A stretch of DNA of 64,000 nt, taken from Arthonia radiata (Eukaryota; Ascomycota; Arthoniomycetes; Arthoniales; Arthoniaceae). Positions 51,785-62,298 of the stretch are shown piece by piece. Location of the stretch: NCBI GenBank assembly GCA_002989075.1, contig PSQN01000006.1, forward strand, positions 1,302,001-1,366,000. Reading direction: 5' to 3'. The first letter of the stretch is position 1. Every line of letters starts with the position of its first letter. Below the pieces are notes generated by a model. It saw only the letters and a program-made list of their open reading frames with translations. It ran no database searches and was not told the DNA's origin. The translations under genes were made by a program, and so were the position numbers.

Positions 51785-52518
51785 AAGTTCTTATCCATGG
51801 GTTTCGTCGGACAGCGTCTGGGGTCGCATTAGATTACTGATAGGACTGTGCCGCCGGAATGATTGATCCGACGACAGCCAATGAGCTGGCCGGCTCATCC
51901 CGCCCACCGGCCGATTTCCGAGCCAAAAGTTGCCAGAGCGTAGCCCATCATTGCAAATCCCTCTCAACGTCCACGATGCCCGAGCGCAAGACCAAGTCTG
52001 CCGTGAATGGCGATGCCTCATAATCCGAGTCAGACTCCTCCTCGTTGCTCACTGTCGATTTTGACTTCTTTTAACCTGACCAACGCGGCTACCATGAGCT
52101 AAATGCCTGCTGAACCAGCTCCTCTATACTTCGTCCAAGACCTTACCGGTCGCGCAGCTTGCAGATGCAGTTATAAGTCAGCCTGTGCTCGGAACTTGTG
52201 GGAAGTGCAAAGGTGAAGGGTAGGTTGCAGCGGAGTATGATCCCCTCGCACTTCTAGCTTGGGTGGATCTCCGGGAACGGAGAGACGAAGATGGCATCAG
52301 GAAGACGAGTACTTGACTGCGAAAGAAGTATAGAAGTCACGCTAGTGATTAGCTCTACGCGCTAGAACGTAAACTCCCTAGCCGTATGCAAGGCAATCCG
52401 TATCAACGCCGAAACGCAGACATGCCTGTGCGCTGAGCAGTGATTCCGCCATGGCAGTGCACCTCCTCATTGCGCCCTGTCAAAGCATTGACAGTACTCA
52501 TGCGAGAGCATCAGAGAC
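51785..52518. other. Intergenic, no gene seen
   Basis: No coding signal beyond short frames. Confidence 0.45.
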
Positions 52519-53163
52519 ATGGAGCAGCACCTAGAGCAAGCTCAAGAGCTACTGGCTCTACCTCCGCAAGTCCGCACTGGAGAGAACACATCCTCAGCCT
52601 TGTCAGGTGAAGAGAGTGGCAGCCACATAAGACGAAGAAGACAGCACCAGCGTATTGATGACTTAGAGCACTTGTGTGAGTAGAAGTAAAAGCGTGGGGT
52701 CAAGTTATCTGGCTCAAGATCGAGATTAGCAAACACCACTGGGCGTCCTCGAAGGTCGGAAACCGTAGAAGCGCTCCGCGACATTGCGTATCATTTGCTA
52801 TGGCTCGAACTGTATACCTGCGTAACTTTTCGAGAAGCATTGTCCGTGTCCTCGGAATACGTGGGTAGAGGCGCCGAAGAAGATCTACACACCTTGACAG
52901 ACGCACCTCTGGACGATTTCTGGTGCGCATATGTAGACCAAGACCCTTCAGATGGGCTATTAGCCTATCTGGGTAGGCTTTCTAACGAGATGGTCCTTGT
53001 ACGAATTCGCGACTGTCGTCTGGCGAGGTCCTTCGCGCAAATGGTGTACATAAGGATGAGTCTGACGCACTCTGCAAACTCCGATTTGGAGTTGGCAAAA
53101 ACAGTGGACTACCATTTAATTCCAGAAGAGATCAGAATCGACCGGGAAATCGTCACTCCTTAA
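52519..53163 (+). CDS. Hypothetical protein (196 aa), two exons
   Basis: Exons 52519..52675 and 52730..53163, intron GTGAGT...GATTAG, give 197 codons in frame. It starts MEQHLEQAQELLALPPQVR, an amphipathic helix, then a basic stretch (HIRRRRQQHQR). The second exon is helical with no Cys cluster (SETVEALRDIAYHLLWLELY, DGLLAYLGRLSNEMVLVRIR). No known domain. The next gene starts 27 bp after its stop on the same strand, unusually close for this window. Confidence 0.6.
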
Positions 53164-53190
53164 GCATACTCGAGAATCACGACTGCAAGA

Positions 53191-53937
53191 ATGTATGAGG
53201 CGATGGATCGGCTCAAGGCTATCTTAAGCGAGATCCGGCTACTTGAAGAAAGTGTCACATTCGCGGGCGACCATGGCTTTTTGGACAAAGAAACGCTTAC
53301 AGAGCTGGAGAAGAAGATGAGGGCATTGGGAAGTCATTATCGCCAGGCCTGCATTGTGGCAGGAGAAAAGGCTGAAGACTTGCAAGCCATGAAACGCACT
53401 GAATACTGGTGAGTAAAGGGAAATCTGCACTTACGCGGGCTTACTCAGATCAGGCGCGCTGCTTTCCAACCTGAATCGACCGAGGAAGTCATGATGCAGC
53501 CGCCCGACAATGCCGCGGAAGCCTACCGAGGCTCATTACACAACACCACAGCAACACTTCTATTTCTGGTACCTTTAGTCTGCGTGGCTACAGCTATTTT
53601 GCAGACATTCGCACACAGCCGTGCTCCCCCAGAGCCAGGCAAAACGACGGATCTCGACTTCTTTCAGCTTTTGATCACTTCTACCATGCAACTCCTAGGG
53701 CTCGTCACGTTGATCTGGCCCACTTTCTTCCGAGCACCTCTGGTAAAGCTATCAAGTGCATTGGCATGGGTCCTGGCGTCGGTGAGCGTGTGCTGCAGTA
53801 TTGCTGCTGTACCTACCTATTTGTACACGCCTGTCTTTTGGAGCGGGTTGCTATCTTACATGGCTAGCGTGATGCAGGCTCTCGTCACGCTGCAACTCAT
53901 CTACGCTATCTCGAGCCCATTCAAGCGCACCAGCTAG
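53191..53937 (+). CDS. Membrane protein with helical N-terminus and about four spans (233 aa)
   Basis: Exons 53191..53408 and 53454..53937, intron GTGAGT...GATCAG, give 234 codons. The N-terminal 90 residues form charged coiled-coil-like helices (MDRLKAILSEIRLLEESV, LTELEKKMRALGSHY). The second exon has hydrophobic segments ATLLFLVPLVCVATAIL, LLITSTMQLLGLVTLI, SALAWVLASVSVCCSIAAV and GLLSYMASVMQALVTLQLIY. A coiled coil in front of membrane spans suggests a membrane-anchored assembly factor. Family not recognised. It lies 27 bp after the gene at 52519, which also has a helical N-terminus. Confidence 0.68.
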
Positions 53938-54538
53938 GCAGCTAGAGATATAGCTCAGAAGAGGAATGCGACGTATGAAAGACTTGCTTAACAACCCCAT
54001 ACAGTCGGCCTGAAGAGACGAGAACGGAAGCTATTCGGCCTGATATGACTCACGACTTGAACACGAATCATGCCTTGAGTGTGGATTGGGACAAAGAGCT
54101 TGTATCTACTTCTTCTCACTCACGTCACCGAGCAAGCTCGTTCGAGCAGGCTATCATCTGGAACTTTGGGTGGAGATCTGTTGTGTGTAGCCTGAGGTGA
54201 GATGTGTCTCATATATACAGCGGCCCACGCAACATACTTACCCAAGTAGGTACGTAGTACAGGAGACCTCAATGTTCGGGTGTAGATAAAGAATGCGCAA
54301 GTTATTCCCCGAGCGCTGACCCGTCGAGACGGTAACTTCATGCTCAGTGGAGTTGCACTGTCCGGCTTCGCATTGCTGGACGGGCAATACCGGGTAGATA
54401 ATCGCATATACTTAGGAGTCCCTCCATACCTTGTGCTTGACATCGGCAGTATTCATCGCCTTTCTACTGATACATGAGTATCTGAACTTTTGAACTGTTT
54501 AGATTGATCCGGTAAGCGCGCTAATTTTTGCGTGACAA
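53938..54538. other. Intergenic, no gene seen
   Basis: One minus-strand frame (54120..54443) lacks protein character. No gene called. Confidence 0.45.
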
Positions 54539-55024
54539 ATGCGCGCCATTAAAGTCGACGGCGCCGACATGCCGATCCAAGCAAGAGACAAAGCCTATGA
54601 GTTTTACGAGCATCAGGGACGGGCCAGCCAGGAGCACATCGAGGAATGCCTGCACGACGTGATCAACCGTGCCAGAGAGGTGTATCCACCCCGTTCGAAG
54701 ACCACGTACATCGCAATTATCGCGTAGGTCGCTCCGAAACAAAATTCGTGTTTTTGCTGTGTTGACTTTTGATCTTATAGCCATATAGACAATGTGTGCT
54801 TGGACGTTGTCTTCGAGAAGAGGTGGGCATTCTTCTCTAAGTGTCTTTCGAGGTATGAGCGTGTCGCCTGGACTCAGGACCCCGGTCCCGACGATCACTG
54901 GAAGGGAGAATGGCTGGATCGTGCGAAGGAGGATAAAGCTCATGGTGGTACGCTGACCCACTTCTGGGATGGTTATGAGGGCGTGAAGAGGAAAAGATAC
55001 GTGCGCGACCTGATCAGGTTGTAA
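54539..55024 (+). CDS. Small hypothetical protein (142 aa), two exons
   Basis: Exons 54539..54723 and 54781..55024, intron GTAGGT...TTATAG, give 143 codons in frame. Text: MRAIKVDGADMPIQARDKAY, HIEECLHDVINRAREVYPPR, TYIAIIAHIDNVCLDVVFEK across the junction, and WLDRAKEDKAHGGTLTHFWD. Soluble, acidic/basic balanced, Trp- and Tyr-rich at the end. No signal peptide, known domain or paralogue in this window. Confidence 0.6.
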
Positions 55025-55890
55025 ACGGGAGTGGTAGCTGCGACAAGTCGAAGACAGGACCTCTGCTCATGGATGTGTGCGTCTGAAAGCCGGCAACCCT
55101 CACCAAACGAACAGTGTCGAATATGCATCGAACAAGGGCTGTCATCTGCTCTCTCTCAAGAAGGCGATAATGCAAGGGTAGTGACGGGCCTTCCAACGCC
55201 GTTCGCACTCCTGACTTGCCATGCTCATACAGAGAAGCTGTTGTATATTATGCTGCATGAAAGCATTTCCGCCAGATGCTTTTCGCGATTGTGCAGCGTT
55301 TGATATCAGGGTCGACTTCGTTTGGTCCTGCACGAGCTTTCTGAGACTGTGCGACAGGATTTGTTCCAGATTGAGAAGCCGTCTCCGGAGGATCTGAGTT
55401 CCTGGCCCCATTGAGCATCTCGGATCACGTGGGAAGCTCGCTTGGCTTACCACATCACGTTAGACTAGACGAGAAGGACACGACCTAAGCCCCTTCCAGC
55501 CAAATGGTCAGCAGCGGCAGAGACTTGGCAGAGACAGTCGTCAATGGTTGGCTCGTACCACAAGCTCCACGCGGTCCTCCGCCGCAGCACTCGAGCAGGC
55601 TATGCGAACTCCCCCTAGACATTGCATTTGCCTCGCCCATGATCAATGCGGGCAGTGCCAACTCCATACTTTTATCCTCTCCTTGGCCTCGCATCTTAGC
55701 TGCCTGTTCATACGAGCCCAGCAGCAGTCCTCTGCTCGCTCGACCTTGATCCACCCAAGCGTTAGATTGCACCGTCTGTCCCGCTCATCGCCCACGCTAG
55801 AGACGCAATCTCCTCTCGCACTCAAGTTGGATGCATGACAGCGACATCCGCCGACACTCCTCCGTTTACGTGAGGGAACGTTCAAGCAGC
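55025..55890. other. Intergenic, no gene seen
   Basis: Several frames of 80-100 codons overlap on both strands, but none has splice support, start context or motifs. Confidence 0.45.
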
Positions 55891-56814
55891 ATGGCTTCAC
55901 TACACATGGACCAGCGCGACGCGAAGACGCCTGGTGAGTCAATGCCAACAGCCCTATTCAGTACAGACAAACAAAGAAAGCACCGAAATATCCACAAAGT
56001 TCTCCACTCAGCTAACCACCTCACCTTCCCTCACCCACCCGCTCCCACCCCCAATCACTAACACAACCCAGTCGGCCACACAAACAACTCCGACCATCCC
56101 CCCTCCTACGAGCGCGCCTCCTCCCCCTCCAACACGGCACCCTCCACACTCTACGACGGCGAAGTCGACACCGGCCCGCGCGCCCTCCAACCCGACCACT
56201 CCTACACCCACCCGCAGCACACCGGGAACAACTACTCCTCCCCCAACCCGACCTACGCCGGCCCCTCCAACATGCACCACCAGGTCTCCAACCCCACCAT
56301 GCAGCACCACAACTCCCACCCCTCCATGCACTCCATGTCCCCGCCCCCCGCCGGCTACTACCAGCCTCCACCCCCCGCCGTCTCCCCCATGGCCCAGCAC
56401 CAACAGACCATCCACCAACAACCTCCCCACAACCCCTACGAAACGCAGCACGCCCCGCAGCAGATGGACTCAATCAACTACGAGCCGTCCCGCCCGGCCG
56501 CCGGCCCCACCGGCGCGAAAGTCGGCACCCCGTCCGGCCAGTTCAAGAACATCACGCCGATGTACGCGCTCACGTCCGCGCCGGCGCCGGTGGAGTGTCC
56601 GGCGTGCGGCGCGCGGGCGCTGACGAGGACGCATACCGTGGTGGGGAATACGACGCACGCGTGGGCGGCGGGGGTGTGTTTGTTCACGTGTTTGGGATGC
56701 ATTCCGTATTGCGTGGGGGGCACGAAGGACGTGGAGCATAAGTGTGGGAATTGTGGGGTTAGGCTTGCGAGTTGGCATCGGAGTGGGCGGACGGAGGTGT
56801 TGATGCATGCGTGA
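55891..56814 (+). CDS. LITAF-like zinc-ribbon membrane-associated protein (261 aa)
   Basis: Exons 55891..55933 and 56072..56814 give 262 codons. The first two thirds are disordered and rich in Pro, His, Ser, Gln and Tyr, with PPSYERA (a PPxY-type ligand for Nedd4/Rsp5 WW domains) near the N-terminus. The C-terminal LITAF domain has VECPACGARALTR, a hydrophobic knuckle (WAAGVCLFTCLGCIPYCVGG), then HKCGNCGVRLA, giving the two CxxC zinc knuckles with the membrane-dipping segment between them. Animal relatives act at late endosomes. PPxY plus LITAF is the same layout as in those relatives. Codon ending switches from C to G at about 56530. Confidence 0.9.
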
Positions 56815-57220
56815 TGTTTCGTTGTTGGGATATGGAGGGGAAGGTTGGGTGGGATAGGATAGTGGGGTGTTGAATGTGAGATGGGAGTGCATGGAGAGGA
56901 GTGGGTGTGGTCGTCAGGGGTCGAGCTTACGATTCCGTGGCGTCCGTTGTTGACGATTACATACTGCGATTTTGATAGTGAATAATGTTACGAAATGATA
57001 CCCTGAGCGCCTATTTGCTGCTAGCAGAGTCGTGTGTTTTCTCCTATGCAATGGTTTTTCACACGAAGTCAGGGATCTTGAAAGTCTAGAGGAGCATGAT
57101 CGGATCGTAGCGGCTACGATCGTTCCTGTACAGTGGTAATACAGATTAGATACCGTATATCTAGACACCGCGCAATGCCGACCATTGACATTGTGCGCAA
57201 TTCCCAAAAAGCGCCATGCA
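56815..57220. other. Intergenic between convergent genes
   Basis: G-rich 3' trailer of the LITAF gene for the first about 100 bp, then AT-richer spacer. No gene seen. Confidence 0.5.
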
Positions 57221-58573
57221 CTATGCTATCACCTCGCCATAATCCACATGCGACGGCTTGAACTGCTTCGTGGCGCCCAAGCTGCCCTCAGTCTCACTCG
57301 GCAGTATCGCTGTGCCCTGCTCTTGCCCCTGCCCAACAACTGGACTGTACAGGTACCACCCCTTCAGCGCTGCGACCGCTGCTTTGAACCTCGCCTCGTC
57401 CAGACTCGACCCTGCATCGACGCCTAATCGGTCTCGGCCACTGTACACGCCGACAACGAAGACGGGATGCCGACTCAGCCGCCCAGTCTCGCTCTCCAGC
57501 CTCGCCACGGGACTATCAAAACCCTCTCTTGCACACAATCTCGACAGATCCCTTAGCGGACTCGTAAACGTAAACAAACCCGCCAGATCCAGATGCCTGC
57601 TCAAGATATGGTTTTTGAAAAAAGCATGTGTCGCGCCGCTTCCCGCATGCAGATACACAGCACCGGCCAGCGCCCGCACAAACTGCGTCGCCGCCCGATC
57701 CAGCGTCGTTACCTCTTTCGCCTCGCCGGCCGGCCGCTGCAACTCCCCAAACGCATCGTCGTACACCACTCGCGAGCTCATGCCTCTCCGCCAGTCTACG
57801 ATGTCCCCTCTGCGATTTGTATGCGGCCTGTTACTCTCTCCGATATCAATGTGCTCTGGATGCGTCCCTGGTAATGCGCGCTGGAACTGCAGTAGTCCTG
57901 GGTCGACCTCATCGCCGGGCTCAGCCGCGACTTCAATGCCCCAGCCCTGGGCGACTGACGCTAATGAGGCGGGACCGACGTATGCTTGTTGCGCGGCGAA
58001 GAGGACGGCCATGGGCAGGCGTGGGTAATGTACGAGGAGGTGCTCGGCCATGTAATAGCCCAGGAGATGGTTTCCAAGGATGGCGAGGGAGGCGTTGTTG
58101 AAGTGTGGAGAGCGGTCGGCGGTGGGATGTATGAGTGCGCGCATTAGTGTGGGTAGAGGTAGTCGTGAGGGCAGAGCCAGGCGCGCGTGTAGAGCGGAGA
58201 GTTTGGCGGAGGAGGAGGCGCGCGAGGGTGGTGGTGAGGGGAGGGATTCGAGGTCGGTTGGAGGATTGCTTGTTGGCGCTTTATGTTGTAGATCTTGGGT
58301 AATATCGGTTTTCGGGTAAGACGCAGGTACAGTATCTGGAGGTAGATCTTGGGGTGGTGCGGCAGCTGTTGCTAGGTTGGACTCGAGAGCTTCAGATTTT
58401 CGCGGTCGACCGCGTTTTCGTCTGGGTGCTGAGGCATCTTGCTGCTCCACAGAGGCTTTTGTCGATTGAAAGTGTTGGCTATAATATGCCCATGCTCGAC
58501 ATCGAATGCAAGGCGGTCTCGTGCCCAGGAGAAGAACTGGAGAGCCCCGTCTTCCAAGGCGAAACGGTCTCAT
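57221..58573 (-). CDS. MRPL3: Mitochondrial large-subunit ribosomal protein mL44 (MrpL3)
   Basis: A single exon of 450 aa. It has a basic N-terminal presequence (MRPFRLGRRGSPVLLLGTRP) and a disordered Pro/Ser/Arg linker, then an RNase III-like domain (FNNASLAILGNHLLGYYMAEHLL is the usual mL44 text, with no catalytic acidic quartet apparent). LDRAATQFVRALAGAVYLHAG is the second conserved helix pair. The C-terminus has the dsRNA-binding part (ESETGRLSRHPVFVVGVYSG, ARFKAAVAALKGWYLY). Structural role in the mitoribosome. Domain order and length fit fungal mL44. Confidence 0.9.
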   Translation of the reverse strand: MRPFRLGRRGSPVLLLGTRPPCIRCRAWAYYSQHFQSTKASVEQQDASAPRRKRGRPRKSEALESNLATAAAPPQDLPPDTVPASYPKTDITQDLQHKAPTSNPPTDLESLPSPPPSRASSSAKLSALHARLALPSRLPLPTLMRALIHPTADRSPHFNNASLAILGNHLLGYYMAEHLLVHYPRLPMAVLFAAQQAYVGPASLASVAQGWGIEVAAEPGDEVDPGLLQFQRALPGTHPEHIDIGESNRPHTNRRGDIVDWRRGMSSRVVYDDAFGELQRPAGEAKEVTTLDRAATQFVRALAGAVYLHAGSGATHAFFKNHILSRHLDLAGLFTFTSPLRDLSRLCAREGFDSPVARLESETGRLSRHPVFVVGVYSGRDRLGVDAGSSLDEARFKAAVAALKGWYLYSPVVGQGQEQGTAILPSETEGSLGATKQFKPSHVDYGEVIA

Positions 58574-58834
58574 TAATAGCTTTTATAATCTTGACATGCG
58601 GTGCTGATGTCACGCAATTTCATCCGCTTCTTTTGATTCCAGATTTGATTGGTATGGGCGGCGCAATGGCGTGTAATAGGTGGACGTTCGCTGGAGCTTG
58701 TCGATGATGAAGACGAAACATTTTCCAGGACAACGATCTCATCTGCCGCTTATGTAAGGTCTTGGCAGTTTGTCCTTCCCAAGCTTCAATCTAGAGCTTC
58801 TCGACTTCATTGCTGTCGTTACCTCACAGCAACC

Positions 58835-59227
58835 ATGCGCGCTACAAGGTTATTACGAAGCGGCGGTGGCAAGGTGCCGTAAGTCGACGGCCCATGTGTT
58901 GCGAAGAAGTGCTCGCTGACCGTCCACAAAGCTACCCGAAGCACGTCTGGTCTCCGGCAGGAGGCTGGTACTCACAGCCAGCCAACTGGAAACAAAACAC
59001 TGCTGTGGTCGGCACCGTCATCTTCGCATTCACTGCGCTTGCTTTCAAGTACAGCGCCGACCATGAACACCGAGACCGTTTTCCTGAGCCCGGCAGATTC
59101 TACCCGAGTAGATAGTACGTCCTGCTACCACTGAAAACGTTGCCCAAGCTGACAGTGTGCGCCCTATAGTTGGAGTAAGGAAGTTATCGAGCATGATAGA
59201 AAGTTGAAGGAGCAGGGCAAACCATGA
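58835..59227 (+). CDS. Small mitochondrial-type single-span protein (94 aa)
   Basis: Exons 58835..58878, 58932..59114 and 59170..59227 give 95 codons in frame. Basic start MRATRLLRSGGGKVP, then YPKHVWSPAGGWYSQPANWK, one hydrophobic segment (TAVVGTVIFAFTALAFKYSA), then DRFPEPGRFYPSRYWSKEVI and a charged tail. Short basic N-terminus, one span and a Trp/Tyr/Pro-rich collar are typical of inner-membrane accessory subunits such as those of complex I. I recall similar fungal proteins but cannot name the subunit, so no symbol is given. Confidence 0.8.
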
Positions 59228-59299
59228 GCCAATAGTGCATGCAAAGCATAGACTAGGCGTTTGGGGGAACATATGGAGAAGGATAGCATGCGCATCAGA

Positions 59300-60635
59300 T
59301 CAGGAACGCAATCGACGCTTGTATTGAGCAAGCCTTTCCGCAACATTCACATCGTTCCACGTCTCGTCTTTACCAGAGCCTTCGAGGACCGGCATACCAA
59401 CTTGCTCGATCGCAAAGCTGGCAGCGACCGAACCCCAGGCTGCGGCTTCCTCACCGAGAGTCAGGTCGCTGGAGGAGACATTGCGAGCCAAGCAGACTGC
59501 AAGGCCACCGAGAAAGGTATTGCCGCCTCCTGTAGGGTCGACGACTTTGCCAGCATCTTGGTGCCAGGCCGGCATCCAAACAAAACTATGTCTTGAGGCG
59601 ACCAAGCACCCACTTGCTCCAGCTCTCACTACTACAAGTCCGTTTCCCTCAAGACCAATCCCAGAGTCGAGCCACTCTCTGCAGCATTGTTCTATTACTG
59701 TACTGTCTATTTCTCCCGTTGCAAGATTCCCTTCCGTTCCAAAGAAACCACAAAGCTCACTAGGTTTATAGCGGTCAGAATTTCATTGAGTGCAGTGTTT
59801 GTACTTTGGCCTCCGTTTTCATGCCGTTGTCGACACCATCAGGCACGGCGACTTGACGGGCACTTTCAAATAAAGGAGCACAAGGGATCAAAGCTGTAAA
59901 CTTACCTATGGTTTGGACTGACCACATCTATTTGCTTCAATGCTCGCAAGCAGTTGTCCGCTTCCTCCGGGACACACAGGTCCGGCACAGGCTCCCAAAG
60001 GAAAAGTGGTTGCGCCTCGGTATGCTGCACTCTTCGCTCTAGTATACCTCGAATCTGATCAGTGCATCTATTTGGCGAAGAGATAAGATGAAAAGATTTT
60101 GCAAGCAGTAGCTCGGTAGACAGCGATGTATGGTCGAGTCTAAGCTTCTCGGTTGTATACTTGAAAGCTGCTCGGCATCAGTGAGACGATAGTGCACCAG
60201 CTACAGCTAGGACAATCGCACCTCTCTGTTCATGCTCCCCGTACCCATTCCATCCTCTCGTCGTTAGCCTGTTCGGTGTTTCTCGAATGAGGCAGCTTGT
60301 TTGCCAACGCGCAATGACCTCGCGCAAGTCCGATGGGAAGTCGAGACCTGCGTCAACAATCCAGCCTACGTATTTGGACAAAGGTGGAGGAGAGAGCAAG
60401 CGAGCGCCGAGTGCGGAGTAAGAGCCGGCTCCGCCTAAGATATCGAAAACTGGAGGTTTGGGCGGACGGAAATGGATCTCATCTTGATGGCCTTGTCAGG
60501 TATAACAAGTCATGTGCATCACACTGATTTACCAATGATGAACATGCCCAAGGTGCAGAAGTCGATGCCAGCTTCTCGTGATGCTGGTTGTGCCAGTTCG
60601 GGCAATCCGCAGTCCATTGGGTCATCGTCTTCCAT
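59300..60635 (-). CDS. Mak32-like pfkB-family protein
   Basis: Exons 60635..60533, 60482..60222, 60167..59906 and 59759..59300 give 361 aa. N-terminal text IDFCTLGMFIIDEIHF and ILGGAGSYSALGARLL, then the Mak32-typical TTRGWNGYGEHEQRAFKYTT. SPNHSELCGFFG spans a splice junction. The C-terminus has VDPTGGGNTFLGGLAVCLAR, the second pfkB signature in its Mak32 form (GGGN in place of GAGD, so the catalytic Asp is Asn). In yeast MAK32 supports maintenance of the killer-toxin dsRNA, but its reaction is unknown; the altered Asp makes ordinary sugar-kinase activity doubtful. Confidence 0.88.
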
Positions 60636-62298
60636 TATAAGGCCGTCACCTTCAGGCAAAAGCAACTAAGCGCCTGTTAGGCTGGTCTGCAATGACACTG
60701 CCGTTGCTATCTTGCATGCTTGGTCACCAGCCTACTAGGGTGTAGGGCTATTTGACTCGTGCTATGATCTCTCATAGGAGCCCCATCAGATCTATATAAA
60801 TGCCTGGATGCGGTAATTAGCTTAGCAGGACGATCATTGCTACGTGCAAACCTTGATCGGCGTGAGGATTCTCACTGAATTTCGTTTATGACTACAACAC
60901 TTTGACCACTGAGTGGTTTTGGCTCTCATCCAGAATGACCTTTGACTTGAGCGCGTGTCTTGTTGCCACGGATTGGAGAAGCACTGCCTCCTAAATGGGC
61001 CTGTTTCGCTCATCGTCGCAACCCCCTTGAATCCTAACAGCAAGCCATGGTACTCCTGATCATCGCGTCCTAGACCTTCCCGCCATCCTCTGGACTCCCT
61101 ACGCAGCTTTTATTGCGGCGCTTATGGCTACCCCTTGCATGAACCTCTTCAACGAGGGGAACACGCCAGTATGATCTCCAGCCGACCGACTTGCCTGTGT
61201 CAAGACCTCCTCCTATTACCATGTCGTAAAGATACCGATCACAAATAGCTACATAGCCACGAGACCTTTGGGAACAGCAGAGGAGGGAAGACGATATCAA
61301 GAGTGGGTTTAGTGGACATTGACAGTGCACCGGCACCTCGTGAATGCCTCAGATATCGATCCAGATGGCATTGAAGATTACAGCAGCGTTTTGCTGAGAC
61401 AAGAATGCTGCTGTAACCTATCGGTACTCATGTTGTCTCGGTCAGACACTGGATGGCAGTCAGGGTTTGATACTGCTGCTCTCTGAGAAAATGCCACTGC
61501 ACCCTTTTTGTGGGTCTGCTCTCTGCTGTGTTCCTACCTACTCCTGGCGTTCCTGGCTACTTCTCTTGATCATTGTCCATGAAAATGGCCTTGCTGAGAT
61601 CACGTCTACCTCGTGTGCTAGTGTCAGCGCTTGATGGCGTCTCCACTGACATCGTCCTTTGAGACGAATGCGGCGGGTAGGGACAGTAGCTTTTCATGTA
61701 TAGCATAGCGCTCTTCATTTGCCAGTGAGCTACCTTCCAATAAGAACATATCCTGCCGCACGGCCCAAAGATTGTGCATCCACGATCAAGAGCTTGAGCA
61801 TATGTATGCTGCAGACACTGCGAAGAGCAAGCGGACTCCGCTTACCGAAAAGGCAGACACGCTAACCACAAACCATTGACGATATTCTTAGCGCTACTCA
61901 TTTGTCCAGTAAAGCAAAAGACAGCACGCAAATATGTGGGGCGGAGCGTCTTTATCGACGGACAGATTTGGGGCAAGCTTGTCTAAGTACCTTGTACTTC
62001 TTCAGCCTCCACGACTTTAGTCACCTCCACAACCTTACCTCTTAGTCTTTTCATCTTCGGCTCACCTACAACACGAGCAGGCTTCGCATAGCATGCTGCA
62101 ACGACACTGACTGTTCCCCCAGAGCGCGCGGGCTTTGAGCCCGACATTCAAGTCTCACGCGACTGCAACCTCGTTCAGATTTACTAAGAAAGTCGGACAA
62201 GTCTTCACTGCTCGCAGGCGCAACGACAATGATTAAAAATGCATGGAAGCAGAAAAGCGATACTAAGATAGCGGCTGGTGTCAGATAGGTTTACTGCC
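60636..62298. other. Long intergenic stretch, no gene seen
   Basis: About 1.66 kb. Only short scattered frames, none with motifs or convincing splice sites. It separates housekeeping genes from the NLR gene. Confidence 0.5.

Noticed and set aside
55142-55453. Minus-strand frame of about 100 codons
   Set aside because: Overlaps other frames, no conserved motif, no splice signals, and composition like random translation.
56008-56473. Gly/Val/Arg-rich antisense frames over the LITAF gene
   Set aside because: Low-complexity reverse reading of a Pro/His/Thr-rich coding sequence.
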